DNA of 64,000 bases from JBHEBG01 sp046557915. GTDB taxonomy: Bacteria > Bacteroidota > Bacteroidia > Flavobacteriales > Flavobacteriaceae. Made by a program: the position numbers and the translations under genes. How positions within the stretch are numbered: the first letter of the stretch is position 1; every line of letters begins with the position of its first letter. The notes under the pieces are model-generated. The model had not been told where the DNA came from. It saw nothing but the letters and a program-made list of their open reading frames with translations, and made no database searches. This document shows, in pieces, positions 53,826 through 63,203 of the stretch. The stretch lies in the NCBI RefSeq assembly GCF_046557915.1, contig NZ_JBHEBG010000002.1:186001-250000 (forward strand). The letters are read 5' to 3'.

Positions 53826-53842
53826 GTATAAAGGTTGATTAA

Positions 53843-55360
53843 CTATATGATATTAAGCATTTTTTCTGTGGCTTTTATGGCCGATACTGTCTGGTCGGAA
53901 TCCAAACCGCGGGTGATGAACTCTTTACTGCCATTTTTCCAGGTAATTATGGTTTCGCACAAAGCATCGGAATTACTACCGGGCGGAATTCGAACCGCAT
54001 AGTCCACCAAACTGGGCAATTCAATTTTTTTAGATTGATAAACCTTTCGCACCGCATTCATAAAAGCATCGAACTGCCCATCGCCCTGTGCATTTTCTTC
54101 GTAAGATACCCCGTCAATTTCCACTGCCACGGTGGTAGAAGGCTTCAGGCCCTTTGAATGCGTCAGTACATAGGATTTAACCACTACTTTTACTTCGTAG
54201 CCTTCACTTCCTAGAACATCCGAAATGATATACGGTAAATCTTCTTGGGTAACCGTTTCCTTTTTGTCCCCCAGATCAATGATTCGCTGTGTTACTTTAC
54301 CCAGCTCATCATCGTTAAGGGTGAGTCCCAATTCCTGAAGGTTCTTTTGGATGTTGGCCTTACCAGATGTTTTTCCAAGCGCATATTTACGTTTCCTACC
54401 AAATCTTTCCGGTAAGAGATCATTAAAGTATAAGTTTTTCTTACTATCTCCATCTGCATGTATACCAGCAGTTTGTGTAAAAACATTATCTCCAACTATT
54501 GGTTTGTTGGCCGGAATGCCGAAACCTGTGAACGCTGAAACCAGTTTGCTGACTTTATTTAGGGAAGATTCCCTTACCGCAATTTCTAGATGGGGCATAA
54601 AATCGTTTATAACAGCAACGACGCTCGCCAAGGGGGCATTTCCTGCTCGCTCCCCCATACCGTTAACGGTAAGATGTAAACCATGGCATCCTGCCCGTAA
54701 TGCCTCCATTACATTGGCTACACTTAAGTCATAATCGTTATGTCCATGAAAATCAAAATGGATATCTGGGTATTTTGAAATAATGCTGCCGATAAATTCG
54801 TTGGTCTCGGAATGCGTTAACACCCCTAAAGTATCTGGTAGCATCACTCTTTTGATAGGTTGTGTTACCAGGAAATCGAGATATTGAAACACATAATCTC
54901 GAGAATTTCGCATACCGTTGCTCCAATCTTCGAGATACACATTGGTGTAGATACCTTGTTCATTAGCTTGGGCAATACTATCTGCAATGGCTTTAAAATG
55001 TTGCTCGGGTGTTTTTTTAAGCTGATAGGTGAGGTGATTTAAAGACCCTTTTGTCAATAAGTTTTGAACCTTGGCCCCAGCTTTCTGCATCCATTTAATA
55101 GACACGCCATTGTCTACAAATGTCAACACCTCCACCCGGTCCAAATAACCCATTTCCTTAGCCCATGTAGTGATATTTTGTACTGCCTTTAGTTCGCCTT
55201 CGGAAACCCGGGCAGATGCCACCTCTATTCGGTCTACCTGCAATTCCTCCAATAATAGTTTTGCCAAGGTAAGTTTTTCGGATACGGAAAAAGACACCCC
55301 AGAGGTTTGCTCCCCATCACGGAGCGTGGTATCCATTATTTCAATTCTTCTCTTGTTCAT
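53843..55360 (-). CDS. cimA: Citramalate synthase-like enzyme (LeuA/CimA family)
   Basis: A 505-residue Claisen-condensing enzyme with an N-terminal barrel, linker and C-terminal LeuA allosteric domain. Catalytic Arg14-Asp15 are in TTLRDGEQTSGVSFS and Glu144 in NVYLEDWSNG; metal ligands lie in FDFHGHNDYDL. From memory of the characterised Leptospira interrogans citramalate synthase, its pyruvate pocket is Leu81, Leu104 and Tyr144. The same residues are here as Leu79, Leu102 and Tyr142, and overall similarity to that protein looks high. This favours (R)-citramalate synthase over 2-isopropylmalate synthase, the usual database name. LeuC, LeuD and LeuB beside it would complete the pyruvate-to-2-oxobutyrate route for isoleucine. 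Confidence 0.8.
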   Translation of the reverse strand: MNKRRIEIMDTTLRDGEQTSGVSFSVSEKLTLAKLLLEELQVDRIEVASARVSEGELKAVQNITTWAKEMGYLDRVEVLTFVDNGVSIKWMQKAGAKVQNLLTKGSLNHLTYQLKKTPEQHFKAIADSIAQANEQGIYTNVYLEDWSNGMRNSRDYVFQYLDFLVTQPIKRVMLPDTLGVLTHSETNEFIGSIISKYPDIHFDFHGHNDYDLSVANVMEALRAGCHGLHLTVNGMGERAGNAPLASVVAVINDFMPHLEIAVRESSLNKVSKLVSAFTGFGIPANKPIVGDNVFTQTAGIHADGDSKKNLYFNDLLPERFGRKRKYALGKTSGKANIQKNLQELGLTLNDDELGKVTQRIIDLGDKKETVTQEDLPYIISDVLGSEGYEVKVVVKSYVLTHSKGLKPSTTVAVEIDGVSYEENAQGDGQFDAFMNAVRKVYQSKKIELPSLVDYAVRIPPGSNSDALCETIITWKNGSKEFITRGLDSDQTVSAIKATEKMLNII

Positions 55361-55400
55361 TTTAAACTTTCAGGCATTTTGAAACTGTAAAAAAGTGTCT

Positions 55401-55997
55401 CTATAAGGGCGTGTCTTGGGCAAATTGGTCAATGGATTTTTTAATATTCAGTAAATAATCAATATCGTCAAAACCGTTGAGCATATTTCCTTTTTTGTAG
55501 TCGTTGATGTCGAAGCCTTCTTGCTCGCCAGTGGAAAGTATGGTAATGGTCTGTTGGGGTAGGTCTACTTGCAGTTCCGTTTTTGAATCTTTTTCAATGG
55601 CTTCAAAGATTTTCTCCAAGAAAGGTGCACTTACCTGTACAGGCAGTACGCCTATATTAAGGCAATTACCTCTAAAAATATCCGCAAAAAAACTAGATAC
55701 TACACATCGAAATCCATAATCATATACAGCCCAAGCCGCATGCTCCCTAGATGATCCGGAGCCAAAATTTTTACCGCCGACCAATATTTTGCCACTATAC
55801 TTGGCATTGTTCAATGGAAAATCGGTTTTTGGTGTATTGTCCGTATTATAACGCCAATCACGAAATAAATTATCCCCAAATCCTTTGCGTTCCGTTGCTT
55901 TAAGAAAGCGCGCAGGAATTATCTGGTCCGTATCCACATTTTCTATTGGTAAGGGTACTGCGCTACTAGTTAGTATATTGAATTTATCGTAAGCCAT
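55401..55997 (-). CDS. leuD: 3-isopropylmalate/citramalate dehydratase small subunit
   Basis: LeuD forms the swivelling domain of the isomerase with LeuC. The 198-residue protein has the family blocks IPARFLKATERKGFGDNLF, GKNFGSGSSREHAAWA and FRGNCLNIGVLPV. It is full length and lies 27 bases after leuC and 40 before cimA. Acts on isopropylmalate and probably on citramalate. Confidence 0.96.
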   Translation of the reverse strand: MAYDKFNILTSSAVPLPIENVDTDQIIPARFLKATERKGFGDNLFRDWRYNTDNTPKTDFPLNNAKYSGKILVGGKNFGSGSSREHAAWAVYDYGFRCVVSSFFADIFRGNCLNIGVLPVQVSAPFLEKIFEAIEKDSKTELQVDLPQQTITILSTGEQEGFDINDYKKGNMLNGFDDIDYLLNIKKSIDQFAQDTPL

Positions 55998-56024
55998 TTC
56001 TTATTACTTTTTGTTTGTAAGTGA

Positions 56025-57443
56025 TTAGTTTGCCAATTCCCTTTCATTTAGAAGTACTCGAGGATCGGTAACACGGCCTGTTACCGCCGCTGCGGCCGCA
56101 ACGAGAGGGCTTGCCAAAAGGGTACGTGAACCAGGGCCTTGTCTGCCTTCAAAATTTCGGTTGGAAGTGCTTACGGCATATTTCCCAGGAGGAATTTTAT
56201 CGTCGTTCATTGCTAAACAGGCAGAACATCCGGGTTCTCGGAGTTCAAAACCAGCTTCTGTTAAAACATCCAATAAACCTTCTTCCTTAATGGCTGCTTC
56301 TACCTTGTGCGAACCGGGTACTAACCAAGCCGTTACGTGGTCTGCCTTCTTTCTTCCTTTTACGATGTTGGTAAATGCCCTAAAATCTTCAATTCTTCCG
56401 TTGGTACAACTTCCAACAAAAACAAAATCGATCTTTTTCCCCAGCATGGCATCACCTTCCTGAAAGTCCATATACTGAAGCGACTTTTTATAGGTAGACA
56501 CTCCGCCATCCAAAGTTTCGGCATTGGGAATGGCATTGGATATGCCCATACCCATACCTGGGTTTGTTCCGTAGGTGATCATTGGTTCTATAGCAGACCC
56601 ATCGAAGGTCAATTCTTTATCAAACACGGCACCTTCATCGCTATAAAGGGTTTCCCAATAGGCCATAGCTTTGTCCCATGCGCGGTCCTTGGGAGTAAAC
56701 TCCCTATTTTTAATATATTCAAAAGTTTTTTCATCCGGGGCTATCATACCACCACGGGCTCCCATTTCTATACTAAGGTTACAAACCGTCATACGTCCTT
56801 CCATGGTCATATTCCTAAAGACATCACCCGCGTATTCCACAAAATATCCGGTTGCCCCAGAAGTTGTCAATTGTGATATAATGAACAAGGCAACATCTTT
56901 TGGAGTTACGGCCCTACTTAGGTTTCCGTTGATATTTATGCGCATTTTCTTAGGTTTTGGCTGCATAATGCATTGTGAGGCCAATACCATTTCCACCTCC
57001 GAAGTACCAATGCCAAAAGCGATAGCACCAAAAGCTCCATGGGTAGAGGTATGCGAATCTCCACAAACTATGGTGGCACCAGGTTGTGTAATGCCATACT
57101 CCGGTCCTACAACATGTACTATTCCATTTTTTTCATGGCCAAGCCCCCAATATGAGATACCATACTCCTTGGAGTTTTCCTCCAAGGCTTTTAGCTGAAT
57201 AGCCGATAGCGGATCTTTTACAGGTAAATGCTGATTTATAGTAGGGGTATTATGGTCTGCGGTCGCAAATGTACGTTCTGGAGACATAACGCGGATACCC
57301 CGTTGTTTAAGACCTAGAAATGCCACCGGACTGGTTACTTCATGGATCATATGCCTATCAATGAACAACACATCGGGGCCATTTTCAATACTCTGCACTA
57401 CATGCGAGTCCCAAACCTTATCAAATAATGTTCTCTTCATCAT
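56025..57443 (-). CDS. leuC: 3-isopropylmalate/citramalate dehydratase large subunit
   Basis: LeuC carries the [4Fe-4S] cluster of the isomerase. The 472-residue, aconitase-family protein shows DRHMIHEVTSPVAFLGL, CGDSHTSTHGAFGAIAFGIG and cluster cysteines in FVGSCTNGRIEDFRAF and EPGCSACLAMN. It opens the minus-strand operon with two successive ATG codons at 57438-57443; either may be the start. The upstream gap of 280 bases is shared with the divergent DUF2911 gene. Confidence 0.97.
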   Translation of the reverse strand: MMKRTLFDKVWDSHVVQSIENGPDVLFIDRHMIHEVTSPVAFLGLKQRGIRVMSPERTFATADHNTPTINQHLPVKDPLSAIQLKALEENSKEYGISYWGLGHEKNGIVHVVGPEYGITQPGATIVCGDSHTSTHGAFGAIAFGIGTSEVEMVLASQCIMQPKPKKMRININGNLSRAVTPKDVALFIISQLTTSGATGYFVEYAGDVFRNMTMEGRMTVCNLSIEMGARGGMIAPDEKTFEYIKNREFTPKDRAWDKAMAYWETLYSDEGAVFDKELTFDGSAIEPMITYGTNPGMGMGISNAIPNAETLDGGVSTYKKSLQYMDFQEGDAMLGKKIDFVFVGSCTNGRIEDFRAFTNIVKGRKKADHVTAWLVPGSHKVEAAIKEEGLLDVLTEAGFELREPGCSACLAMNDDKIPPGKYAVSTSNRNFEGRQGPGSRTLLASPLVAAAAAVTGRVTDPRVLLNERELAN

Positions 57444-57521
57444 TTAAAGAATAGAAAAGCTTTTAAAAAGCGGTTAAAATCTGTTCAAATATATTGTATT
57501 TCCCCATATTTTGGGCAAGAA

Positions 57522-57529
57522 CAAATTTA
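57522..57529 (-). promoter_or_regulatory. Candidate -7 box for the leuC operon
   Basis: On the minus strand this reads TAAATTTG, a perfect TAnnTTTG match about 80 bases before the leuC start. No TTG at the -33 spacing is visible. The 57444-57727 gap otherwise holds AT-rich sequence and, facing the other way, TACCTTTA (57680-57687) that may serve the DUF2911 gene. Confidence 0.3.
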
Positions 57530-57727
57530 TTGAAAGCATTTTTTTTTAAGATAATACACGTTGCGGAATTACGATGTTCAACAAGGATATATGGGGATAA
57601 GGTTCTAATATTAAGATAGTTTAACATCCCTTAATAAGACTTTAACAGAACGGTAACTTTTTTGGGTTTTGGGTATCCATACCTTTAAATGAACCTAATG
57701 AATTAATTAACATCTAAAAACAAACTT

Positions 57728-58837
57728 ATGAAACTAGCTTACACTAAGTATCTATTCTTTTTGTCAGTGGGACTGTTGCTGTTCCCTACAGCGGCAAGTG
57801 CCCAATTAAACCTTCCAAGGGGGAGTCAGCAGGCCGAGGTAACTCAGCGTATTGGAATTACCGATGTATCCATCACTTACTCCAGACCTAGTGTCAACGA
57901 ACGCGAAATTTGGGGAGCATTGGTACCTTATGGAATGAACAATTTGGGGTTTGGTACCGCAAAAGAATCACCCTGGCGTGCCGGAGCTAATGAAAATACT
58001 ATTATAAAATTCACCGAGGATGTAAAAATAGAAGGACAAGATCTGGCCGCAGGTACCTATGGCCTTCATATGGTGGTCAATGAGGATAATACCGCCAAGA
58101 TAATTTTTTCTAGCAATAGTGGGGCTTGGGGAAGTTATTTTTACAAACCCGAAGAGGACATTCTGTCCGTAGATGTAACAACGCAAGAAATTCCACATAC
58201 GGAACAGCTAACGTATATTTTTAATGATGTTGATGCAACTTCTGCCGTAGCCGCCCTAAACTGGGAGAAAAAACAGATTCCTTTTAAAGTTGAAGTAGAT
58301 GTAACCGACATAGTGCTAGCGGACATCCGTCAAAAACTGCAGACGTCTCCCGGATTTAACAGACAAACTTGGGAGCAGGCGGCTAATTTTGCGTTAAACA
58401 ACGATGGAGACCTAGACGAGGCCTTAGGCTGGGTCGATGGTGCTATCGCAGGACAGTTTTTTAGCCAAAAGACCTTCAATAACCTTAGCATAAAATCGCA
58501 GATTTTAGCCAAGCAAGGTAAAACTGCCGAAGCCGCAGCGCTTATGGATGAAGCTTTACCTTTGGGTACGGTTTTTCAGGTACACGGATACGGCAGACAA
58601 CTTATTGGTGAGGGAAATGCGGACAAAGCATTGGAAATATTTAAGTGGAACGCCAAGGCGCATAAAAACACTTGGCCGGTAAATTATGGTTTGGCAAGAG
58701 GTTATTCTGCAAAGGGCGACAATAAAAATACCCTTAAGTATCTTAATCTGGCTCTTGCAAATGCACCTGTCCAAGCAAGCAAAGATAGGGTGGCAGCCAA
58801 TATTGCCAAGGCCGAAAAAGGAGAGGCCATAAACTAA
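57728..58837 (+). CDS. DUF2911 domain and TPR-like exported protein
   Basis: A 369-residue secreted protein; the signal peptide ends near PTAASAQ. Residues about 25-180 are the DUF2911 domain with VTQRIGITDVSITYSRPSVN, the GALVPYGMNNLGFGTAKESP loop and YGLHMVV. The C-terminal 150 residues are helical TPR-like repeats (FALNNDGDLDEALGWVDGAI, then NADKALEIFKWNAKAHK). The family is common in Bacteroidota; its function is unknown. It is monocistronic and closed by a strong terminator. Confidence 0.87.
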   Translation: MKLAYTKYLFFLSVGLLLFPTAASAQLNLPRGSQQAEVTQRIGITDVSITYSRPSVNEREIWGALVPYGMNNLGFGTAKESPWRAGANENTIIKFTEDVKIEGQDLAAGTYGLHMVVNEDNTAKIIFSSNSGAWGSYFYKPEEDILSVDVTTQEIPHTEQLTYIFNDVDATSAVAALNWEKKQIPFKVEVDVTDIVLADIRQKLQTSPGFNRQTWEQAANFALNNDGDLDEALGWVDGAIAGQFFSQKTFNNLSIKSQILAKQGKTAEAAALMDEALPLGTVFQVHGYGRQLIGEGNADKALEIFKWNAKAHKNTWPVNYGLARGYSAKGDNKNTLKYLNLALANAPVQASKDRVAANIAKAEKGEAIN

Positions 58838-58860
58838 CAAAACGTAACTTGGTTCCATGC

Positions 58861-58890
58861 AACGCCCAACTTTGTTGGGCGTTTTTTGTT
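58861..58890 (+). terminator. Intrinsic terminator after the DUF2911 gene
   Basis: AACGCCCAAC (58861-58870) and GTTGGGCGTT (58874-58883) form a perfect 10-bp GC-rich stem with a TTT loop, followed by TTTTGTTG. It lies just before the convergent end of recG. Confidence 0.9.
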
Positions 58891-58895
58891 GCCCA

Positions 58896-61001
58896 TCAGC
58901 TAATATAGTTCCAAATGTTTTTGTGCTTAACCAGCTGGGCATAGGTAAATTGAAGCGCCTTATTTTGGGGTGTGGAAAGTAGGGGGTCTTCTTTTAGTAT
59001 TTGTATAGCATAAAAACGTGCCGTTTTTAGAATGTCGTTGTCTTTTATTACATCGGCAATTTTTAAATTTAGCATACCACTTTGTTGTGTACCCATTAGA
59101 TCTCCTGGTCCACGAAGACGCAAGTCTACCTCCGCAATCTCAAAACCGTCATTAGTGCGTACCATGGTTTCTAAACGGGTCTTGGCCTCCGAAGAGAGTT
59201 TATGGCTAGTCATTAAAATACAATAACTTTGATCGGCCCCGCGGCCTACACGTCCGCGTAATTGATGTAATTGTGAAAGACCAAAACGTTCTGCACTCTC
59301 AATGATCATTACGCTGGCATTTGGGATGTTTACACCAACCTCTATAACGGTAGTGGCTACCATAATTTGAGTTTTCCCTTTTAAGAAACGCTCCATTTCA
59401 TAGTCTTTGTCCTCCGATTTCATTTTGCCATGTACTATGGATATCTGATAATCGGGCAATGGAAAATCCCTCACCATACTTTCATACCCATCCATTAAGT
59501 CCTTATAATCCAAAGCTTCCGACTCTTGGATAAGAGGATAAACCACATAAACCTGTCTGCCTTTTTTTATTTCGTCCTTAATAAAAGCAAAAACCTTCAG
59601 TCTATTGCCATCATAACGATGCACCGTTTTAACCGTTTTCCTTCCCGGAGGTAATTCGTCTATTACCGAAATATCTAGATCACCATAAAGACTCATTGCC
59701 AAAGTTCTTGGAATGGGTGTTGCCGTCATTACCAAAATATGTGGAGGGTTATCGTTCTTATGCCAAAGCTTGGAACGTTGCGCCACCCCAAAACGATGTT
59801 GTTCATCAATAACTGCAAACCCCAAATTTTTGAACTTCACCTTGTCTTCTAGAAGGGCATGGGTGCCTATTAAAATATGCAATTCACCATTTTCCAATCG
59901 TTCATGGATAATTTTTCGTGCCGATTTTTTTACGGAACCGGTAAGCAAGGAAATTTCTATGCCCAAGGTACCCAAAAGTTGTTTTATTCCATTAAAATGT
60001 TGGTTGGCCAAAATTTCGGTAGGGGCCATCAAGCATGCCTGAAAACCGTTATCCAAAGCCAGCAGCATGGCCATCACTGCTACAATTGTCTTTCCAGAAC
60101 CTACATCGCCTTGTAACAAACGGTTCATTTGGGCATTGCTGCCCAGATCGGCCCTAATTTCTTTAATTACCCTTTTCTGGGCAGCGGTAAGTTCAAAAGG
60201 CAAGTGGTCTTTATAAAAGGAATTAAAATGCGCTCCTACCGTATCAAAGGTAAAACCCTTTATTTTTTGTTTGCGCACCATCTTTTTAATGATAAGCTGT
60301 AGTTGTACATAAAACAGCTCTTCAAATTTTAACCGAAACTGTGCCTTGGCAAGGAGGTTCTGACTTTTTGGAAAATGAATATTGAGTAAGGCCTCACTTT
60401 TGGAAATTAGCTTAAGTTGTTCCATTAGGTAAGGGGAGAGGGTTTCCATAAACCTACCCTTTGTTTCCGTAAAGAGTTGCTGTATTAACTTTCCCATTAC
60501 CTTATTGGTAATGCCTTTGGCACTTAATTTCTCGGTCGATGGGTATATGGGCTGCATGGACATTCGTATACCACTTTGGTGTTCTGTAAGTAATTCCATA
60601 TCCGGGTGGGGCATGGAGAATTTACCGCCATACCAATTGGTCTTGCCAAAGACAACATAAGGCGTGTTTAATTTTAGGTTTTCCTTGATCCATTTTTGGC
60701 CCCTAAACCATACCAATTCCATCTCTCCGGTTTCATCCACAAACAAAGCCACCAAACGTTTGCCCCGTTGCTGGGCTACTGTCTTAATATGAACTATTTT
60801 CCCAACAAGCTGTACATCCGCACCACTTCGTTGTAACTCATTTATTTTGTAATATTTGGTCTTATCGATATACCTATTGGGGAATAGGTTGATAAGGTCT
60901 TGATATACCGATATTCCCAGTTCCGATTGTAGGGTGTCTGCCCGGTTGGGACCTACTCCTTTAAGATATGATATGGGTGTCTGAAGAAAATTGGCATTCA
61001 T
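58896..61001 (-). CDS. recG: ATP-dependent DNA helicase RecG
   Basis: RecG regresses stalled forks and migrates Holliday-type branches. The 701-residue protein has the N-terminal wedge/OB domain (FPNRYIDKTKYYKINEL near the start), the helicase core with Walker A GDVGSGKTIVAVMA and DEQH box VIDEQHRFGVAQR, motif III MTATPIPRTLAMS and motif VI QLRGRVGRG. The C-terminal TRG region has RLRGPGDLMGTQQSG. It is complete and stands alone, divergent from the aminopeptidase gene. Confidence 0.97.
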   Translation of the reverse strand: MNANFLQTPISYLKGVGPNRADTLQSELGISVYQDLINLFPNRYIDKTKYYKINELQRSGADVQLVGKIVHIKTVAQQRGKRLVALFVDETGEMELVWFRGQKWIKENLKLNTPYVVFGKTNWYGGKFSMPHPDMELLTEHQSGIRMSMQPIYPSTEKLSAKGITNKVMGKLIQQLFTETKGRFMETLSPYLMEQLKLISKSEALLNIHFPKSQNLLAKAQFRLKFEELFYVQLQLIIKKMVRKQKIKGFTFDTVGAHFNSFYKDHLPFELTAAQKRVIKEIRADLGSNAQMNRLLQGDVGSGKTIVAVMAMLLALDNGFQACLMAPTEILANQHFNGIKQLLGTLGIEISLLTGSVKKSARKIIHERLENGELHILIGTHALLEDKVKFKNLGFAVIDEQHRFGVAQRSKLWHKNDNPPHILVMTATPIPRTLAMSLYGDLDISVIDELPPGRKTVKTVHRYDGNRLKVFAFIKDEIKKGRQVYVVYPLIQESEALDYKDLMDGYESMVRDFPLPDYQISIVHGKMKSEDKDYEMERFLKGKTQIMVATTVIEVGVNIPNASVMIIESAERFGLSQLHQLRGRVGRGADQSYCILMTSHKLSSEAKTRLETMVRTNDGFEIAEVDLRLRGPGDLMGTQQSGMLNLKIADVIKDNDILKTARFYAIQILKEDPLLSTPQNKALQFTYAQLVKHKNIWNYIS

Positions 61002-61115
61002 ACGACTAATTTAGTGGTAAAGCCAAACACCCGCAACAAATTTGTTAGTTGCAAATTAACCAGCGCTAAAGCGATACCTTTTTAATATATTCGTTAAAGC
61101 ATATAAATGATTTAA

Positions 61116-63203
61116 ATGAAGTATTCCTTGCTTACAATTTTATTACTTACCGGGGCGTTCGTTCTTGCGCAGCACCAACCTATGGTGAATTTTGAAAGGG
61201 CAGGGGTAGCACTGTCCATTGATCCCTATACCAAGACGATAACCGGAAAAGTAACCTATACTTTTAATGCCGTGGCACGTGTAGATTCGGTATTTCTGGA
61301 TGCGCATAACATGGAATTCCATAAAGTAGGTCTTAACGGTAGAAAAGCTTCGTTTACTAACGATGGAAGACATATAATTATTAGAAAGAAGTTTAAAGCA
61401 GATCGGTCCTATACATTAACCTTGGACTATAGTAGCAAGCCCAAACAAACAGTTTATTTCATTGGTTGGGAGGATAGCGACCCCAATAATAATCAGATAT
61501 GGACACAAGGGCAGGGTAAATATACCAGTCATTGGTTACCTAGTTTTGATGATATGAACGAGAAAATTGAGTTTGATGTGAGTATTACGGTAGACAAAAA
61601 ATATACCGTTATAGCCAACGGCAAACTAATCGCTACAGAGGAAAAAGAAGGGTTAAAAAAATGGTCTTTTGATATGAAAAGTCCTATGAGCAGCTACTTG
61701 TTGGCATTTGCTGTAGGAAACTTCAATAAAAAGGAGCAGGTTTCCAAGACCGGTGTACCCTTGGAAATGTACTACGAAATCCCCGATAGCCTGCATGTAG
61801 AACCTACCTATAGACATACAAAATTCATATTCGATTTTCTCGAAACTGAAATTGGGGTTCCCTACCCATGGCAAAACTACAAACAGATACCGGTACGCGA
61901 TTTTCTGTATGCCGGTATGGAAAACACGGGCACCACCATTTTTTCCGATGCATATGTTGTGGATTCCATTGGTTTTTTAGATAAGAACTACGTCAATATT
62001 AACGCCCACGAGCTTGCCCACCAATGGTTTGGTAATCTTGTGACGGAGGTTGATGGAAACCATCATTGGTTGCACGAAGGGTTTGCCACGTACTATGCGC
62101 TTTTGGCGGAAAAGGAGGTATTTGGGGAAGATTATTTTTATTGGAAACTTTACGGTACCGCAAAACAGTTGGCGGCCTTAACAGAAAAGGGGGGAGGAGA
62201 AGCATTGAACAATCCTAAGGCCAGTAGTCTTACCTTTTATGAAAAAGGCGCTTGGGCTTTATTTGCACTTCAACAACGCATTGGTAGTAGTGCCTTTAAG
62301 ACAGGAATACAGGCCTATTTAAAAGAACACCGGTTTGGTAATGTTAGGATAGACCATTTCTTGGAGGCCATGGAGCAGGCAAGCGGAGAGGATCTTACGG
62401 ATTTTGAATCGTTTTGGATCAAAGAAAAAGACTTCTCCCTGGAGAGGGCAAAGCAACTTCTGAGCGCAACCTCCCATGATTTGGCCCAATTTTTTGACGT
62501 GCAGCGAGAATTGACCACTACAGCCACGGACAATGAAACCATAATAAAAAAGTATTGGGACAGGGATGTCTCGGTTTACTTTAAAAAACAACTTATATTG
62601 GATTATTATAAGTCGTTCTCTAACCCTTTTTTACTCGATATTTTTAGTAGCAATACTACAGAACTCAGGCAAGCCATAGCCATAAGCACGGAAAGGGTGC
62701 CGTTAGATCTAAAAGCCAAGTTTCGGACCCTTCTTAATGATAAGAGCTATGTTACCATAGAAAATGCATTGTACCGGCTTTGGGTGTACTTTCCGGATGA
62801 TAGAACACAATACCTCGATGCTACCAAAGGAGTTATTGGGTTTCGAAATAAAAATGTAAGACTACTATGGCTTACATTGGCACTGCTCACCAAAGATTAT
62901 GATATGGCCGAGAAAGAGAGATATTATGAAGAACTCAGGGGATATACGGGGCAAGAGTACGGTTTTGAGATTAGACAGGGCGCTTTTCAATGGATCAATG
63001 AGGTTTTTAAGTTCAATGATCAGAATATAAAGGACCTTATCAATGCATCGGTGCACCACACTTGGCAGTTTAAAAAGTATGCCCGAAATTTATTGGATAA
63101 ACTCATGGAAGATACTAAGTACAGACAAAAAATAGAAGGACTGATTGGTGAATTGAGCGAAAAGGAACAGGGCTATATAACATCTAAACTAAAGGCGAAA
63201 TGA
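61116..63203 (+). CDS. M1 family aminopeptidase
   Basis: A 695-residue exported zinc aminopeptidase; the signal peptide is KYSLLTILLLTGAFVLAQ. The exopeptidase substrate motif is GMEN (267-270, with Ala266 before it). The zinc site is HELAH (298-302) with the third ligand Glu321 in HEGFATYY. A C-terminal helical domain spans about 450-690. The likely role is trimming peptides in the periplasm. An upstream TACCTTTT box (61075) with a TTG 23 bases before could be its promoter. The stop overlaps the patatin-like gene by three bases. Confidence 0.94.
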   Translation: MKYSLLTILLLTGAFVLAQHQPMVNFERAGVALSIDPYTKTITGKVTYTFNAVARVDSVFLDAHNMEFHKVGLNGRKASFTNDGRHIIIRKKFKADRSYTLTLDYSSKPKQTVYFIGWEDSDPNNNQIWTQGQGKYTSHWLPSFDDMNEKIEFDVSITVDKKYTVIANGKLIATEEKEGLKKWSFDMKSPMSSYLLAFAVGNFNKKEQVSKTGVPLEMYYEIPDSLHVEPTYRHTKFIFDFLETEIGVPYPWQNYKQIPVRDFLYAGMENTGTTIFSDAYVVDSIGFLDKNYVNINAHELAHQWFGNLVTEVDGNHHWLHEGFATYYALLAEKEVFGEDYFYWKLYGTAKQLAALTEKGGGEALNNPKASSLTFYEKGAWALFALQQRIGSSAFKTGIQAYLKEHRFGNVRIDHFLEAMEQASGEDLTDFESFWIKEKDFSLERAKQLLSATSHDLAQFFDVQRELTTTATDNETIIKKYWDRDVSVYFKKQLILDYYKSFSNPFLLDIFSSNTTELRQAIAISTERVPLDLKAKFRTLLNDKSYVTIENALYRLWVYFPDDRTQYLDATKGVIGFRNKNVRLLWLTLALLTKDYDMAEKERYYEELRGYTGQEYGFEIRQGAFQWINEVFKFNDQNIKDLINASVHHTWQFKKYARNLLDKLMEDTKYRQKIEGLIGELSEKEQGYITSKLKAK

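Noticed and set aside
56337..56876. A 179-codon plus-strand frame inside leuC.
   Set aside because: It is antisense to a strongly conserved gene, and its translation has no domain features.
57444..57660. A possible leu leader peptide upstream of leuC on the minus strand (ATG at 57625-57627, about 51 codons with several Leu codons).
   Set aside because: Leu codons are scattered, the frame is too long, and no stable terminator with a competing helix follows; the only hairpin is a weak 5-bp AT-rich one next to the start codon.
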